From the NCBI GenBank assembly GCA_964036315.1, contig OZ038495.1, positions 26,186,190 to 26,250,189 on the forward strand: 64,000 nucleotides of DNA. Direction: 5' to 3'. The stretch is from Acanthosepion esculentum. Taxonomy: Eukaryota; Mollusca; Cephalopoda; Sepiida; Sepiidae. The position numbers and the translations under genes were made by a program. The notes beneath the pieces were generated by a model. That model worked only from the letters and a program-made list of their open reading frames with translations. It made no database searches and had not been told where the DNA came from. This document shows, piece after piece, positions 46,147 to 57,183 of this stretch; within the stretch, counting starts at the first letter, position 1, and the number at the start of each line of letters is the position of its first letter.

Positions 46147-46460
46147 TTACATTATTCAGACTATTATCCTCATCTTTGTCGCCATGTTTATTACAATGTT
46201 TCGCCCGTTGTACGCTCCGGCTTTCTTCAGGTGGTTGGAATGTCGAACTGAACCCTTTATTTCGCTCACTGGGGTAGACTGTTCTAGTTCCACGTGCCAT
46301 GTTTAATGGATGTCAGTTATCAGTTATCTCCTGTTAATTTCCCTCTGAAAGTTCTCCACTGCCTTAACCGAGTATTAAACTCACACTCTTTGGGTCCTGT
46401 CACTGGATCTAACTAACACCTTTATCCACTGTGCCATGTGTCCTTAAGGACATCTGTGTA
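46147..46460 (-). repeat. Left inverted terminal repeat of the Penelope-like element
   Basis: Minus-strand copy of the unit: tRNA-like head at about 46330-46450 and the 'gaagaaagccggagcgtaca' / 'acgggcgaaacattgtaata' end at about 46190-46235. Confidence 0.88.
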
Positions 46461-46539
46461 TTATAAACATTAGGTTTATAATACCCAGAAATTATTAAAC
46501 ATTAGGTTTATAATACCCAGAATTCATACACAACTACAA

Positions 46540-48664
46540 CTCATCCCTTCTGGCTTGGCACCAAGACTTCCAGTCAATTCAAGCAGAGCCCTTGTCCAAG
46601 AGAGAATCCAGTACAATTGTTGGATAAAACAGAGACTACAAGCTCATATCTCCCAGAGGCTCGAGGATTTCTTCAACAGAATTACTAATGAAGAAGACCA
46701 GAGAAGGATCCAATAAATACAATGTAGTCAAGGCTCGCCAAGTACAAAAATTAAACAGATTGAAAGATCAGAAGGTGACGCACAAGGTCCATCAACCACC
46801 AGTGAAAGCAGTAATCAACATGAGCCAATATCAGCTGTGTGTATTGAACAAGGGTCTCAACTTTGCCACAACCATCATTACCAGAGTCGAGGAGGTGGCC
46901 TTGAACATCCCTTAGGCTCAGGCGGATGAACTGAGATGGAAGGTGAGACAGACTTTGGAGAGGGCTAAGCCGCCCAGGTCTAACATAACAAAACTGGAGA
47001 GGCTGGCGATTGAATCCCTACAGAGGTACGAAAACATAATCATACTACCGGCTGACAAAGGCAATGGGACTGTAGTGATGAACAAATCAGATTATACTAG
47101 AAAGCTGGAAGACCTCATTAGCAACGGTAGCTACAGCAAAGTAAAAAAGAATCCTACTATGAAAACGGAACGCAAACTGTCACAGATACTAATTAAGAAC
47201 AAACATCACTTCATACCTAAGACGTATAGGCAGTTATTGCAGCATTACACCAAGCTACCTCACATATATGTTCTCCCTAAAATTCACAAAGACGGTATTC
47301 CGCTCAGGCCGATTGTTAGTTGCCAAGGCTCTGTGTGCCACCCTCTGAGTCGCTTCCTTGTAAATATAATTGACCCATTGATCGGAAAGTCTCCTTCATA
47401 TGTCCGAAACTCAGCCCACTTCGTGGAAATAATCAAAGATGCTCCCATCCTATTCAACCAGATGGTGAGCTTGGACGTGGTGAGTTTGCTCACCAAGGTA
47501 CCCATGGAGGAGGCACTCTCAGTAGTCAGAGACAGACTGGCCTCTGACTCATCCCTAGAAGAACGAACCAGTATTCCAATAGATAATCTGATGGAGATGT
47601 TGACTTTCTGTACACAAACAACACACTTCGGAATGGGATCACACATATATCGACAGGATGAGTGCTAACCAATGGGCTCGCCATTATCACCAGCAATGGC
47701 GAATATATACATGGAATACTTTGAGGAAATGGCATTAGAATCTATATCTCTAAAGCCAACTATATGGTTAAGGTATGTAGATGACACTTTCATACTCTGG
47801 CTACACCAGGAAGATGTTCAGGTTCTACTGGACCATGTGAACTCAATAAGACCTTCGATACAGTTCACAATGGAGAAAGAAAGTAACAAAACACTCGCAT
47901 TCCTGGATGTTCTAATATCTCGAACAGAGCATGGGTTCAAGACATCCGTATACCATAAACCAACATTCACTGGACAGTACTTCAATTTCAACTCCCACCA
48001 TCCATACAGCGTAAAGAAAGTCCATTGCTTACAACCCCGAGCAAATGTCATAAGTTGCGACCCAGAGACATTAGATAAAGAATTGGTCAGTATAAGTAGT
48101 ACCCTGCAACGTAACAACTACCCTGGGTACATGGCAGCAGCCCCCCAAAACTGGGATAGGTGGGTACAAGAGGAGGAGGAGGGCAACAACACTCAGAAAA
48201 CAGTCTGCCTGCCTTATGTGAAGGGATTATTAGAGAAAATACAAAGGATCTGCGGTCCATATAACATCAGGACAACCTTCAAAAGCTTGACGACACTTCG
48301 CAGATATCTCTCCCAAGTAAGACCCCTCATAGAGTAGAACATGACTAAAGACTGTGTACGCTATCCCATGCAGCTGCAGAAAGAAATATAAAGGAGAGAC
48401 AGTGAGGCTTCAAGAACACCAGAAAGCTGTAACACGAGGGGAAGTGGAAAAATCAGGCATGGCTGACCACATATGGCAAGAGAAGGGAGATCACTGCCCT
48501 CTGTGGGATCAGGTTCAGATCATAGACAAGGAACATCATTGGAAAATTCGTAAACTTAAGGAATCAGCACATATGCTAGGCCACAAAAATCTCCTGAGCC
48601 ATCCAACCATAGAAATTAATACCATATGGGAACCAGTAATAAGGAGTGCCAGAGAAAAGCGATA
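46540..48664 (+). pseudogene. Penelope-like RT and GIY-YIG endonuclease
   Basis: N-terminal region LCVLNKGLNFATT; stop at about 46912; then 46943-47668 with ILPADKGNGTVVMNKSDY, HIYVLPKIHKDGIPLRPIVS, SLDVVSLLTKVPMEEALSVV. A single TAA at 47666 separates this from PMGSPLSPAMANIYMEYFEE, WLRYVDDTFILW (catalytic YVDD intact), TLAFLDVLISRTEHGFKTSV YHKPT. After VRPLIE a stop and +1 shift lead to the endonuclease, VYAIPCSCRKKYKGETVRLQ EH. GIY-YIG enzymes need the two short motifs: here they are CVY and YKG, both off consensus, while the following Arg and the EH are kept. In the family RT copies the RNA and the endonuclease nicks the target. Only two or three lesions, so a fairly recent copy. Confidence 0.92.
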
Positions 48665-48790
48665 ATAACAACAAAAGTTGCAATATGAGTTCTGGTAAAA
48701 ACCTGGATGGATAACAGCAAAAAAATTGCAATATGAGCACTGGTAAAAATGGTTGCTGAAGACATTAGGTTTATAATATCCAGAAATTCA

Positions 48791-49080
48791 TACACTGATG
48801 TCCTCAAGGATACATGGCACAGTGGATAAAGGCATTGGTTAGATCCAGTGAGTTCAATACCCGGTTAAAAACTTTCAGAGGGAAATTAACAGGAGATAAC
48901 TGATAACTGACATCCATTAAACATGGCACGTAGAACTAGAACAGTCTACCCCAGTGAGCGAAATAATGGGTTCAGTTTGACATTCCAACCACCTGAAGAA
49001 GGCTGGAGCGTACAACGGGCGAAACGTTGTAATAAACATGGCGACAAAGATGAGGACAATAGTCCGAATAATGTAAATAA
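48791..49080 (+). repeat. Right inverted terminal repeat of the Penelope-like element
   Basis: Plus-strand copy; the tRNA-like head is shortened by a deletion between 'agatccagtga' and 'gttcaatacccgg'. The end reads 'gaagaaggctggagcgtaca' 'acgggcgaaacgttgtaata'. Confidence 0.88.
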
Positions 49081-49120
49081 TATACATAATACCTCATCTC
49101 AGAAATATAGACAGATATTG

Positions 49121-49230
49121 AAAGATTAAGAAATTTATGCAAAGATTATAGTGTGGGAAGGAAAGATCTGTGTCAGTTCTTAAGGGTCCTGGGTCACAAC
49201 ATGCAAATCAATTCCATGACCTAATATATA
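49121..49230 (+). pseudogene. MULE transposase, C-terminal end after the insertion
   Basis: Joined after QQRLR it reads NLCKDYSVGRKDLCQFLRVL GHNMQINSM (split for reading), the usual end of this MULE type. The duplicated AAAGATTAAGAA at 49121-49132 is the target copy. Confidence 0.8.
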
Positions 49231-50001
49231 AAAGAGTTTCAACTATTTATAATGAACAATACAAATCTATTTTTCTGAAATATTTTTCTAATCAACATTA
49301 AAAAATAATTTACAATGAACAGTACATGTTTTACCATTGATAAATATTTTTCTAACCAACTGTAAAAAATCATTTTTATAAAGTATTTTTATTATGAACA
49401 ATACAAATCTATTTTTTTTAAATAATGTGAATAAAAGCGTAATAAAAGTGTAGTGTAATAAAAGTACTTTTAACTTATATTATATGTGGTATGATTGCAT
49501 AGTAACAATAACACATATCTGTCAAAAGAGAAATTCAAAACCATTTATCACATTCTGTAAACAAAGCAACTGCCAGCCTTGAGTGAGTTTGAAGCACTTC
49601 AACAGGAAAAAAAGATGTTTATAGTAATAATTCAAGGAATAGACTGGTAATCATAGCTTAGCCTACTAGCCAGTTCTTGTTGGCACAGGGGAGGTGTAAG
49701 CTCTCACTTTGTTATTTGCATTATCTAGGGCAACATTAGAATCCAGTTATCACGAAAACCCATCATGGCCCCACCAACTACTGATAAAAGAAGGAAATAT
49801 GAAGCATGTTTAAAATTGAATGCAGTAAACTTTGCCAAGGAACATAATAACTGTGCTGCTGCAAGACATTATGGTGTAATAGAAAAGATGATTTGAAACT
49901 GGAGAGGAAAAGAAGATGCATTAAAGAGAATTCCAAGGAGCAAATGTGCATTAAGAACAGGCACTGCACATTGGACGCTACTTGAAAATCATGTAGCAGA
50001 C

Positions 50002-50170
50002 TGTGGTAAAATGATACTCATTTCAGAGCTGTCTGCCCCTTTCTAGGGGATTGTCCCCCTTTGTTTACATGTTCTCAGTTCGCCATCTTGTATCTACCTC
50101 GTGCGTTCTTTAAGTTGAATAAAACCTAAATCGCCTAAAGGTATTCTTTTCATTCTTATTATTCGCCACA
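50002..50170. mobile_element. 169-bp solo LTR, 5-bp TSD CAGAC
   Basis: Starts TGTGGTAAAA, ends ATTCGCCACA; CAGAC at 49997-50001 and 50171-50175. AATAAAACC at about 50118 is a polyadenylation signal of the element. Sits inside the pogo transposase frame. Confidence 0.9.
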
Positions 50171-50305
50171 CAGACATGGTGCGTGAACATCGTAAAAATA
50201 GTCATGTAATAACACAAAATAATATATGTATTTTTGCACTTAAATGGGTTAAATCTAACTCAGATTTCAGCAAAGGATTTAAGGCCACTGCACCTTAGTG
50301 TACTA

Positions 50306-50655
50306 AAATGATTCCCAATGTAGGATGCATGCCCCACTGATGGGGCATGGTAATATTTTGGTGAGGCATGCGTAGGATGTGCACCCTTCGGTTAACTATA
50401 CCAACAGAATAAGGGGGCAATTCGAGAATGAGTTATTAACAGTGAATTGTTTTCTAGTGAGTCTGAGTGAGAGTGTTAATGTTCATGCCTGTTAATACAT
50501 ACGACGCATATACAGTATGCATACATAAAAATATTTTGTGTCTATGTACGTACATGTGTAATTGGCATACATGTAAGAATTAATTATTACAGGGGGGCAC
50601 CAGAATTTCGAAATACCAAAGTGGGGCATGGCCCAAAATCGGTTGGGAACCACTG
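50306..50655. mobile_element. 350-bp hAT MITE, 8-bp TSD GTGTACTA
   Basis: GTGTACTA at 50298-50305 and 50656-50663 is the 8-bp duplication of hAT elements. The right end GGTTGGGAACCACTG and the left end AAATGATTCCCAATG are imperfect inverted repeats of the hAT consensus CAGTGGTTCCCAACC. Inner 'gcatgccccac' / 'gtggggcatg' continue the inversion. No coding sequence. Confidence 0.92.
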
Positions 50656-50879
50656 GTGTACTAGGTTCGTGCAAAGGATATCTCCCCACCCTTTTTTCAT
50701 TAGAATTTGAGTGAAAAGAAAGTATATGCTTACTGAATTTATTTAATAAATCCAATACAATACATTTTAAAACATGATTTGGGGGAGGTAAATATAGCCC
50801 AAAATCTACATTTTAACTTGAAAACTTGGGGGTTGTCTTATACACCCAGTCATTTTGTATGCCAGCATATATGGTACAT

Positions 50880-52270
50880 TGTATCCTAACTTGGTATTAC
50901 CTGATGCTGCAAGCAGCAATGAACACACAATCACCAATAATGTTCTTCATATGTTGACAGCCCAGATCTTATCTTAGTCTAGGTCATCCAGATTTGTAAA
51001 TCTGTTATCAATAATATGAATAATATTGTGTGTATATGTCTATTGAAACTGGTGTCAATAACTGAGCAGACATATCCACAAGTCATGTTGCCTAGATATA
51101 TGGTAACAGACTTATCAAATGCATAATCCACAAGGGAGGTAAAATCTCCACATACTGTAGAAACTGGCAGTTCAATTGAAAGCTTGAAAAAACCTAATGT
51201 AACAAATACTAATTCAATATCACATGGTTCTGAAATTGTGGACAGAAGGTAGCAAAAATTTATTAGTATGGAATTAAACTGGGGAAAGATTTTGTGATCT
51301 GATTGAATCTTTGACCTACACTTATCTCATGTAACATCTTTAGTATGTTGTGGAAGTAACCACTTCAACCACTTGTGGCTAGCTGGATAAATTTTTCTGA
51401 TTTTATTCATGGTAATATGTCTACAACATGACAAAGACCACTATCTATATTTCATATATAATGATAAGTTGGATCAAATATAGATTGGAATCCAATAGAA
51501 TAAGATAAAGAACAAATAGGAAGCTTTAATAAAAGTGAAACATGTTAGATTGATAAATGTTTTTCTAATTTTTTTTATCTTATCATCTGATGATATATAA
51601 ATCATAATTACCAGTGGTATCATCTAAATTTCAGAGCCATGGCAAAAAATGACAAAAAGAATTTTTAAATTTAATAAAACTCTTAAATAGAACTTGTGTT
51701 TAGGATATACTGATGCAGTAGGTGATTACACAATAAATGGTGCAGTAGCAATTGAAATATGTATTTTTTAAAGGATGTGTCATAGGAAATTATGAAATAT
51801 TGCAAAGCTATTTCTAGAATAGTGTTTTTATTCTCCATGACAAATCCATTGGCTTTCTTCAGTTCCAGACTGATTAGTAACTGCAATGAAATTTTGCTTT
51901 TAAAAACCATAGCTATTGAAATTGGGGAAAGGTTAACATATATCAAAATATCAGATTACAGGAAAAAGACATGACAAATAAAATTTCAAATAGGTTGTAG
52001 CAGAAAACAAATTATGAGGTATAAAAAGAGAATTTTCAACCAATTACTGTTGGTTTAAGTAAATTCAAAAACCTTTAAGATTATCTCTTGAAAAAAAGAT
52101 AAAAATGAAACTTAATGTTGAGTCAACTCAAAAATGCCAACTTGTCTATGCCAAGTGACTCTCTTACCTCAAAGAGAAAAACAAAGTAGCCAGAGATCAA
52201 AAGACTAAAAACTGAAATTATATGGCAGCTTCTCTAAGTCGATATGCTTATGTTTCCTTTTTCTCTGTAA
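50880..52270. other. AT-rich stretch, no assigned feature
   Basis: No repeat family recognised. A 44-nt segment 52168-52211 (minus) has strong splice signals (ataatttcag| and GAG|gtaaga) and one open frame, FSLLISGYFVFLFE, but too little to call an exon. Confidence 0.4.
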
Positions 52271-52272
52271 AC

Positions 52273-52642
52273 TGTTGTAGGGATACTGTTAAGGGGTCTC
52301 CCCTTTTTACCCAAATGGACTCAGCCAAGGTATACATATATTACTACCAGTGAATACCCAGACAGTCTGTAGTATGTTAAGACAGTCGAGTAGTCTGTAT
52401 CAGAGTAGTATTAGAGGAGGGTAACACAAGAGTCACCGTCACAGCACCTAGACTCAGTAAGGAGTTATACCGCGATACTTCAATACCAAGATTGTATATA
52501 TATTATTGCTACTAACCCGCATTCCTGGATCTACTAACCCGTATTACCAGTTTGTATTATTACGTTAATACATTTATTTTCCTTATCTAGTCCTGGCATT
52601 TGTTATTTATTGATATCGGATTTCATCTTGGAATCCACAACA
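52273..52642 (+). repeat. Probable 5' LTR of an LTR retrotransposon
   Basis: TGTTGTAGGGATACTG at 52273 to about 52642 (..ATCCACAACA), followed at once by AATTGGTGACGAGGAT, a primer-binding-site-like sequence of the Gypsy/mag style. No downstream coding region survives, apart from a doubtful RT-like phrase at about 53050-53120 (TLDLLSGYQHVKTA, VGLKNALLQYF). Confidence 0.6.
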
Positions 52643-52815
52643 AATTGGTGACGAGGATATTGAACTCACATGGGAAAAAAAAAAATTTCTCCCTCGTCGA
52701 CAGAAAATTGGCGATGAGGTATTCAAACTCACTCAGGAAGAACAAAGAAAAATTCCCCCTCGTCGACAACAAATTGACGACGAGGTATTCAAACTCACAC
52801 AAAAAGAAAAAAAAT
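52637..52815 (+). repeat. Leader tandem repeat carrying the primer-site motif, 3 units
   Basis: Units start at 52637, 52700 and 52766 (63 and 66 bp long): each opens with (AC)A.AAATTG.(C/T)GA(C/T)GAGG and 'TATTCAAACTCAC', ending 'CCCTCGTCG'. Confidence 0.85.
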
Positions 52816-52859
52816 TGCTGTTTTTGCCAGTATCCACATCAACTTGGTGATTTACGAGG

Positions 52860-55150
52860 ATTAAAACATGGAAAATCAAGTTTTGCGTAAGACTCTTATC
52901 ATGGAGGATTTTAAAAGATTATGGAGAATATTTTCCTAAACTGTTAAGATTACTGAGTACTTGAAAATTATAGGAAAAAGGCACTCATGTCATTTTCTTC
53001 AATTATGTTTTACAAATTAAGTTTCCATAGAGCAACATTAGACCTGTTATCAGGCTATCAACATGTCAAAACAGCTACTGTTGGGTTAAAAAATGCATTA
53101 CTGCAATATTTTAAACTTAAAGTAAATAATATTTGCTTCAAATCAGATTAATTATACTTTAAATCAGCTAATATTACTCAAATAAAATTTCAGAAAAGTA
53201 TATTTTATTTTTGGAAAAGTTTTCATAAAGAGAATTACATTGTGATGAAAAATGACTAAAATGGGTGCTAATCATGTATTTTAGCAAAAACAAAAAAACT
53301 CCTTCCAGTCAATTTAAATTAGTTTTTGAAATACAACAAAGTATTTTCCTTATTAGAAATATTATATTTAATCTATTAGCTTGAAATTAAAACTAAAATA
53401 AAAGCTTCATGAAAGATTTTTTATTTTAAAAAATTCATTTTAATCCTTAGGTATCGTGTTTTTTGGGTGGTCCCTAAAATAATGTATACAAAAATTCAGG
53501 AAAAAATAAAATAAAAATTAAAACTTGCATCATCTATTTCTAGATTTTTTTTTTTTTTTTTGCATAAAATTGAACTTTTGTTAGGTTAGGACTCAATAGC
53601 TTTGAAAAGAATTGCTAATAGTTAAGAGAATGATTTGTAGGTGGGAATACATATCCATTACTTATTGGTGGGATTTTGGTCACTTCAGTGTAGAATGAGT
53701 TCATAAGAGGAAACAATGATCTCTCAGGTAGAGGAAGAAGATCCTTGTAAAAAGAATCTGAATAATGTTCAATTTGGATGTATTCAGGAAATCTATTCAA
53801 CACCAACTATTCAACTCTGGTGACCTTTGTTGGACTTCAGTTTTAAGTGTCATCTTTTAAGAACTACTTTGAAAAAAAGATTCATGAGGTGAAATGATAC
53901 AGTTACAAGCAGCAAATTAGTAAAGTAAGTTTAAAAATTTAAATTTTGTTCTATTTAGATATGTAAAAAAACAATATATTAATGTTTGTTAGTATCTACC
54001 TTGTACTTAACTACTTCAAACTCAGAAGTCAAATAACAGAGATAGCGTATATTCAAGTCTTAGCATATAACTCCATACTAGCATACTAACCTACAGTGAT
54101 TTTTAATACTTTCACTGTTGATTCTTATGAAAATATTAGATATTCAAAACTCACCATGTTTTTTCATTCATTTTCTATATCAAAGGAAACAAACTGAATT
54201 AAAGCCTTTACAAAAGCCCACTCTATCAAAGTAAAAGTCTCAAATTCTACTGTAGTTAAATTCCTCGTGAATTGGTATATACTAACAAAATATATTTTCT
54301 ATTTATTATTACTAGAAAGCAAATAGTTAATGCAATTTGCATTCTTGATTTTATTTTCAACACTTTTATATCTAACTAAACTTTTTGAGTTTGAAACTAT
54401 TTTAGAATTAATTTATTTTAAGACAAAAAATTATATTTACATTAGAAGAATGTTAAATTGATTTTGCTTATGCTCATGTAAAATTAATCTCAATTTATTT
54501 ATAAAAATTAACAAATCTCAAATTAGTCTAATATTTAACGGCATGTTAGTAAATGGATATACTTGTTTTTAAGCATTAAATTTTATATTGGCTAAAGCAA
54601 GAGGTCTAGAAATAAATTTGGTCTCATTTTAATAGATGGGATCCAACTGCCTATCGACTTAATTTTTGTACCTCTAGCCTGAATGTCATGTGATGCATTT
54701 CTTACCCTTTGACATGTGCATAACTTATAACTGGGAGACAACTACATTTTGTAATGGTACAAATACTCCCCAAACATGTTTTACAAGACCTGCCATTTAA
54801 ATTCAAAAGTATGAAGATGTAGCACATAACCTGAACAGATGTGTAGTAATGAAACTGGAAATGAACACAAAAAATATGTAAACACTGCACAAACTAAGTA
54901 AATAATTAAAAAGGTTCCATTGATAAATAATAAAGAAAGTAAACATTTTTGGTATGTTCAAGTCAGGCAGTTATAAGAGAACTAATCCCAATACATCTAA
55001 TATGGCAATCAGACTGTGTTTGACACATCCAGCATGACATGGGATAGAAAAATCATTGGAATGCTCATATCAAGCAATGTTGCATCCAAAAAGGCAATAT
55101 TCAGCCTGTCTAAAGAGATGTTCTGGTTTACATTTTTAAAATACACATTA
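52860..55150. other. AT-rich stretch with two possible unassigned exons
   Basis: On the minus strand 53615-53800 is open and protein-like (RFPEYIQIEHYSDSFYKDLL, PLPERSLFPLMNSFYTEVTK, PPISNGYVFPPTNHSLNY, TAG-free to a TAG stop), which could be a last exon. 54706-54853 has a strong acceptor (ttcatttccag|) and donor (AAAGG|gtaaga) and is open in one frame (FHYYTSVQVMCYIFILLNLN...). Their phases do not fit each other and neither is recognised. Confidence 0.25.
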
Positions 55151-55157
55151 AAGTACA

Positions 55158-55632
55158 TGTCTGTATCTCTGAGATGAGGTATTGTGATTATTTACATTAT
55201 TTGGACTGTTGTTCTCATCTTCATTGCCATATTGTACACTTCAGCCTTCTTCAGGTGATTAGAATTTCAAACTGAAGCCTCTATTTTGTCCATCAGAGTA
55301 GCGTGTTCTATTTCCACATGCCATGCCTCTTCCAGATGTCTCAGTGGATAAAGGCATTGGTTAGATCCAGTGACTTGACCCAAAGAGTTGTGAGATCAAT
55401 AACTGGCTATAGCAGTAGTGAACAAAAATACTTGGAGAGTTGATTTAAAGTGAGATAACTGAGACATCCGGAAAAGACATGGCACATGGGTCTAGAACAA
55501 TCTACTCCAGTGGATGAAATAAAGGGTTCAGTTCAAAATTCCAATCACCTGAAGAAGGCTGGATTGTGTACAATGGCCAAAACATCATGAATATGGCAAT
55601 AAATATGAGGATAATAGTCTGAATAATGTAAA
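55158..55632. mobile_element. Foldback of the Penelope terminal-repeat family
   Basis: Left arm 55158-55320 (inverted) and right arm 55480-55632, with a plus-strand tRNA-like head at about 55335-55410 between them. Here the longer arm with the 'acctcatctcagagatacag' tail is the left one. More diverged than 8279-8779. No clear TSD. Confidence 0.8.
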
Positions 55633-55639
55633 TAAACAG

Positions 55640-56910
55640 AGTAAAATACTTTGCCTATCTTTTGAGGATCCTGAAAGGGTCCTCTATAAGATGACTGTAG
55701 GGTGAGTTACTTAGCAAACTGTGTACAAAAAAACATTTACAAGAATCTAAAAGTTATAGTATATATGTGGTTTGGAATCTTATGCAGGTGGTGTGTCTGT
55801 GGGGGGTTGTATGTGTCACATGATTGACAAAGGAAGTGGGTCCATGAATTTCTGAACATGGTGCCGCATAGTATCTTGTCAGATGAACATTGAATATCAT
55901 TCTTTACTGCCATATGAAGTCATGGGAGGACTACTAGATAGTTTTAACATTGAACTCAGAGATGACTGCAAACTGTTTGCTCCAGTGTTGCAAATTCTCT
56001 TACTATACCAAAATTCCTTTAACTGGTAGAATAAATCAGATTTGAATTGCTAACCTCTGTTTGTGGTAATGCTTTGATCAATACATGTTAGCAGCTCAGT
56101 GTATCCTTTGCAGGAAGGTAGTGAATACATAACGTGCAAATGGGAAAACAGCTCATAGGTAATGGAGAAGATCAGGCAATGTGCAATTATGTCTTTCAAC
56201 TTTAGCTTTTTGACAGTGAATACAGGTCATTGTCTAAAGTTGAATATCTGACTTCATGTGTGAATAAATTTGCCTTGGATCATCTTGTTTGAGGCGTTAA
56301 CACTGAGACCAGTTAAGAAATGTGAAAAAAAAAAGGTATACCTCAAAGTATTAGAAATAACACTGCTAGTGTCACACAATTTCCAGGTTGCTGTTAGGAA
56401 GATGAATTTTTGTTTTAAGGACAAAGAATTATTCAAGAAAAAACAATTATAGTTGTGGAATGTGGTTCCTTTGCCTGTTTCTCAACAAATGACTGATATT
56501 CTGTATAAGGGTTTAAAAGAAGGGCATTGATGTTCCAAAGGAATGTTGTCCACTCCTATAATAATTTGGATATCTGCAATAAACTGGAGCAGATAATCCA
56601 AATGTTTTATCTCCCATAAAGACAAAGGCAGCCATATTGAATTTCAAGTAACAAATGATTTATGCACACAAACACACATACATGTATTTCTTCTAAAGCA
56701 CATATGCCAGAGGTCTTCTCTACTACAATTTTGCAACAAGATGCACTTACCATAAATTCAGACTATATGTATGCTGCTTTTCTGCCTATGGAATGAACTG
56801 ACACGTCTAACAATTTCTATGTGTTATATATTACATGCAGAATAACACCAATTATTAAATAAATTCACCTTAACATATAGCTGGAACTTGATAAAATACA
56901 TACTGTATAC
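55640..56910. other. No assigned feature
   Basis: Moderately AT-rich, no recognisable element or exon. Confidence 0.4.
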
Positions 56911-56912
56911 GT

Positions 56913-57161
56913 CAATCGACATCTCCAGTTGCCTTGATCTATCCACTTCCCTTCTCCACATCCTTTCACCTTTCATTCCCATCTGCTTTCGCTCCAAATC
57001 TTCTGCAACCCCCTTGCCTTGATCGATCCACTGTCTTTGTTCACATACTCTCTTTTACCACTCCTATCTGCTCTTCCTCCAAACCTTCTGTAACCCCTTG
57101 CATGCTAGTGGCCTCCAGCCTTGCTTGGGGTGATACGCTTAAAAAAAAAAAAAAAAAAAAA
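56913..57161 (+). mobile_element. LINE copy G, 3' end with internal duplication
   Basis: 'gtcaatcgacatctccagtt gccttgatctatcc' matches the end of copy C; the segment around 'ccttgatc.atccac' occurs twice (56933 and 57017). Ends 'ccttgcttggggtgatacgc' and about 20 A. Confidence 0.88.
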
Positions 57162-57183
57162 GTAAACAGGAAACAGTAGAAAT

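Larger units (their letters stand above)
46141..49120 (+). mobile_element. Penelope-like element with inverted terminal repeats, 12-bp TSD
   Basis: A 2980-bp insertion between two copies of AAAGATTAAGAA (46129-46140, 49121-49132). Left end 46141-46460 and right end 48791-49080 are inverted copies of the unit found in the foldbacks; the right one has an extra tail of about 38 bp. Between them lies an ORF of about 2.1 kb (46540-48664) for a Penelope-type reverse transcriptase and GIY-YIG endonuclease. Direct repeats 'cattaggtttataatac' occur at 46467, 46500 and about 48764, at the ORF borders. Penelope-like elements are known for terminal repeats in direct or inverted order. Confidence 0.9.
44940..49230 (+). 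mobile_element. MULE transposon gene split by the Penelope-like element
   Basis: MULE-type transposase sequence occupies 44940-46140 and resumes at 49121-49230 on the far side of the 2980-bp insertion; the two parts are colinear once the insert and one TSD are removed. No terminal inverted repeats of the MULE were identified. Confidence 0.8.
49765..50700 (+). pseudogene. pogo-like transposase N-terminus, interrupted twice
   Basis: MAPPTTDKRRKYEACLKLNA, VNFAKEHNNCAAARHYGVIE (Psq/CENPB-type helix-turn-helix), an in-frame TGA where relatives have a codon, NWRGKEDALKRIPRSKC, ENHVAD|MVREHRKNSHVI, ALKWVKSNSDFSKGFKATAP, a TAG, CTR|FVQRI. The bars are the insertion points of the solo LTR and hAT MITE; removing each insert with one TSD restores the frame exactly. 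The second DNA-binding (CENPB-like) half ends early and no DDE domain remains. Confidence 0.82.
49680..50876 (+). mobile_element. pogo-type transposon with two nested insertions
   Basis: Transposase start at 49765 and a terminal region at about 50790-50876 ('aaaacttgggggttgtctta', 'ccagcatatatggtac') typical of pogo-like elements bracket the insertions 50002-50170 and 50306-50655. The left terminus was not located exactly. Confidence 0.65.

Noticed and set aside
53050..53120. Gypsy RT remnant (LDLLSGYQHVKTA, GLKNALLQYF)
   Set aside because: Resembles the D..SGY and FGLKNAP motifs but they are too close together and isolated; mentioned only under the 52.3-kb LTR.
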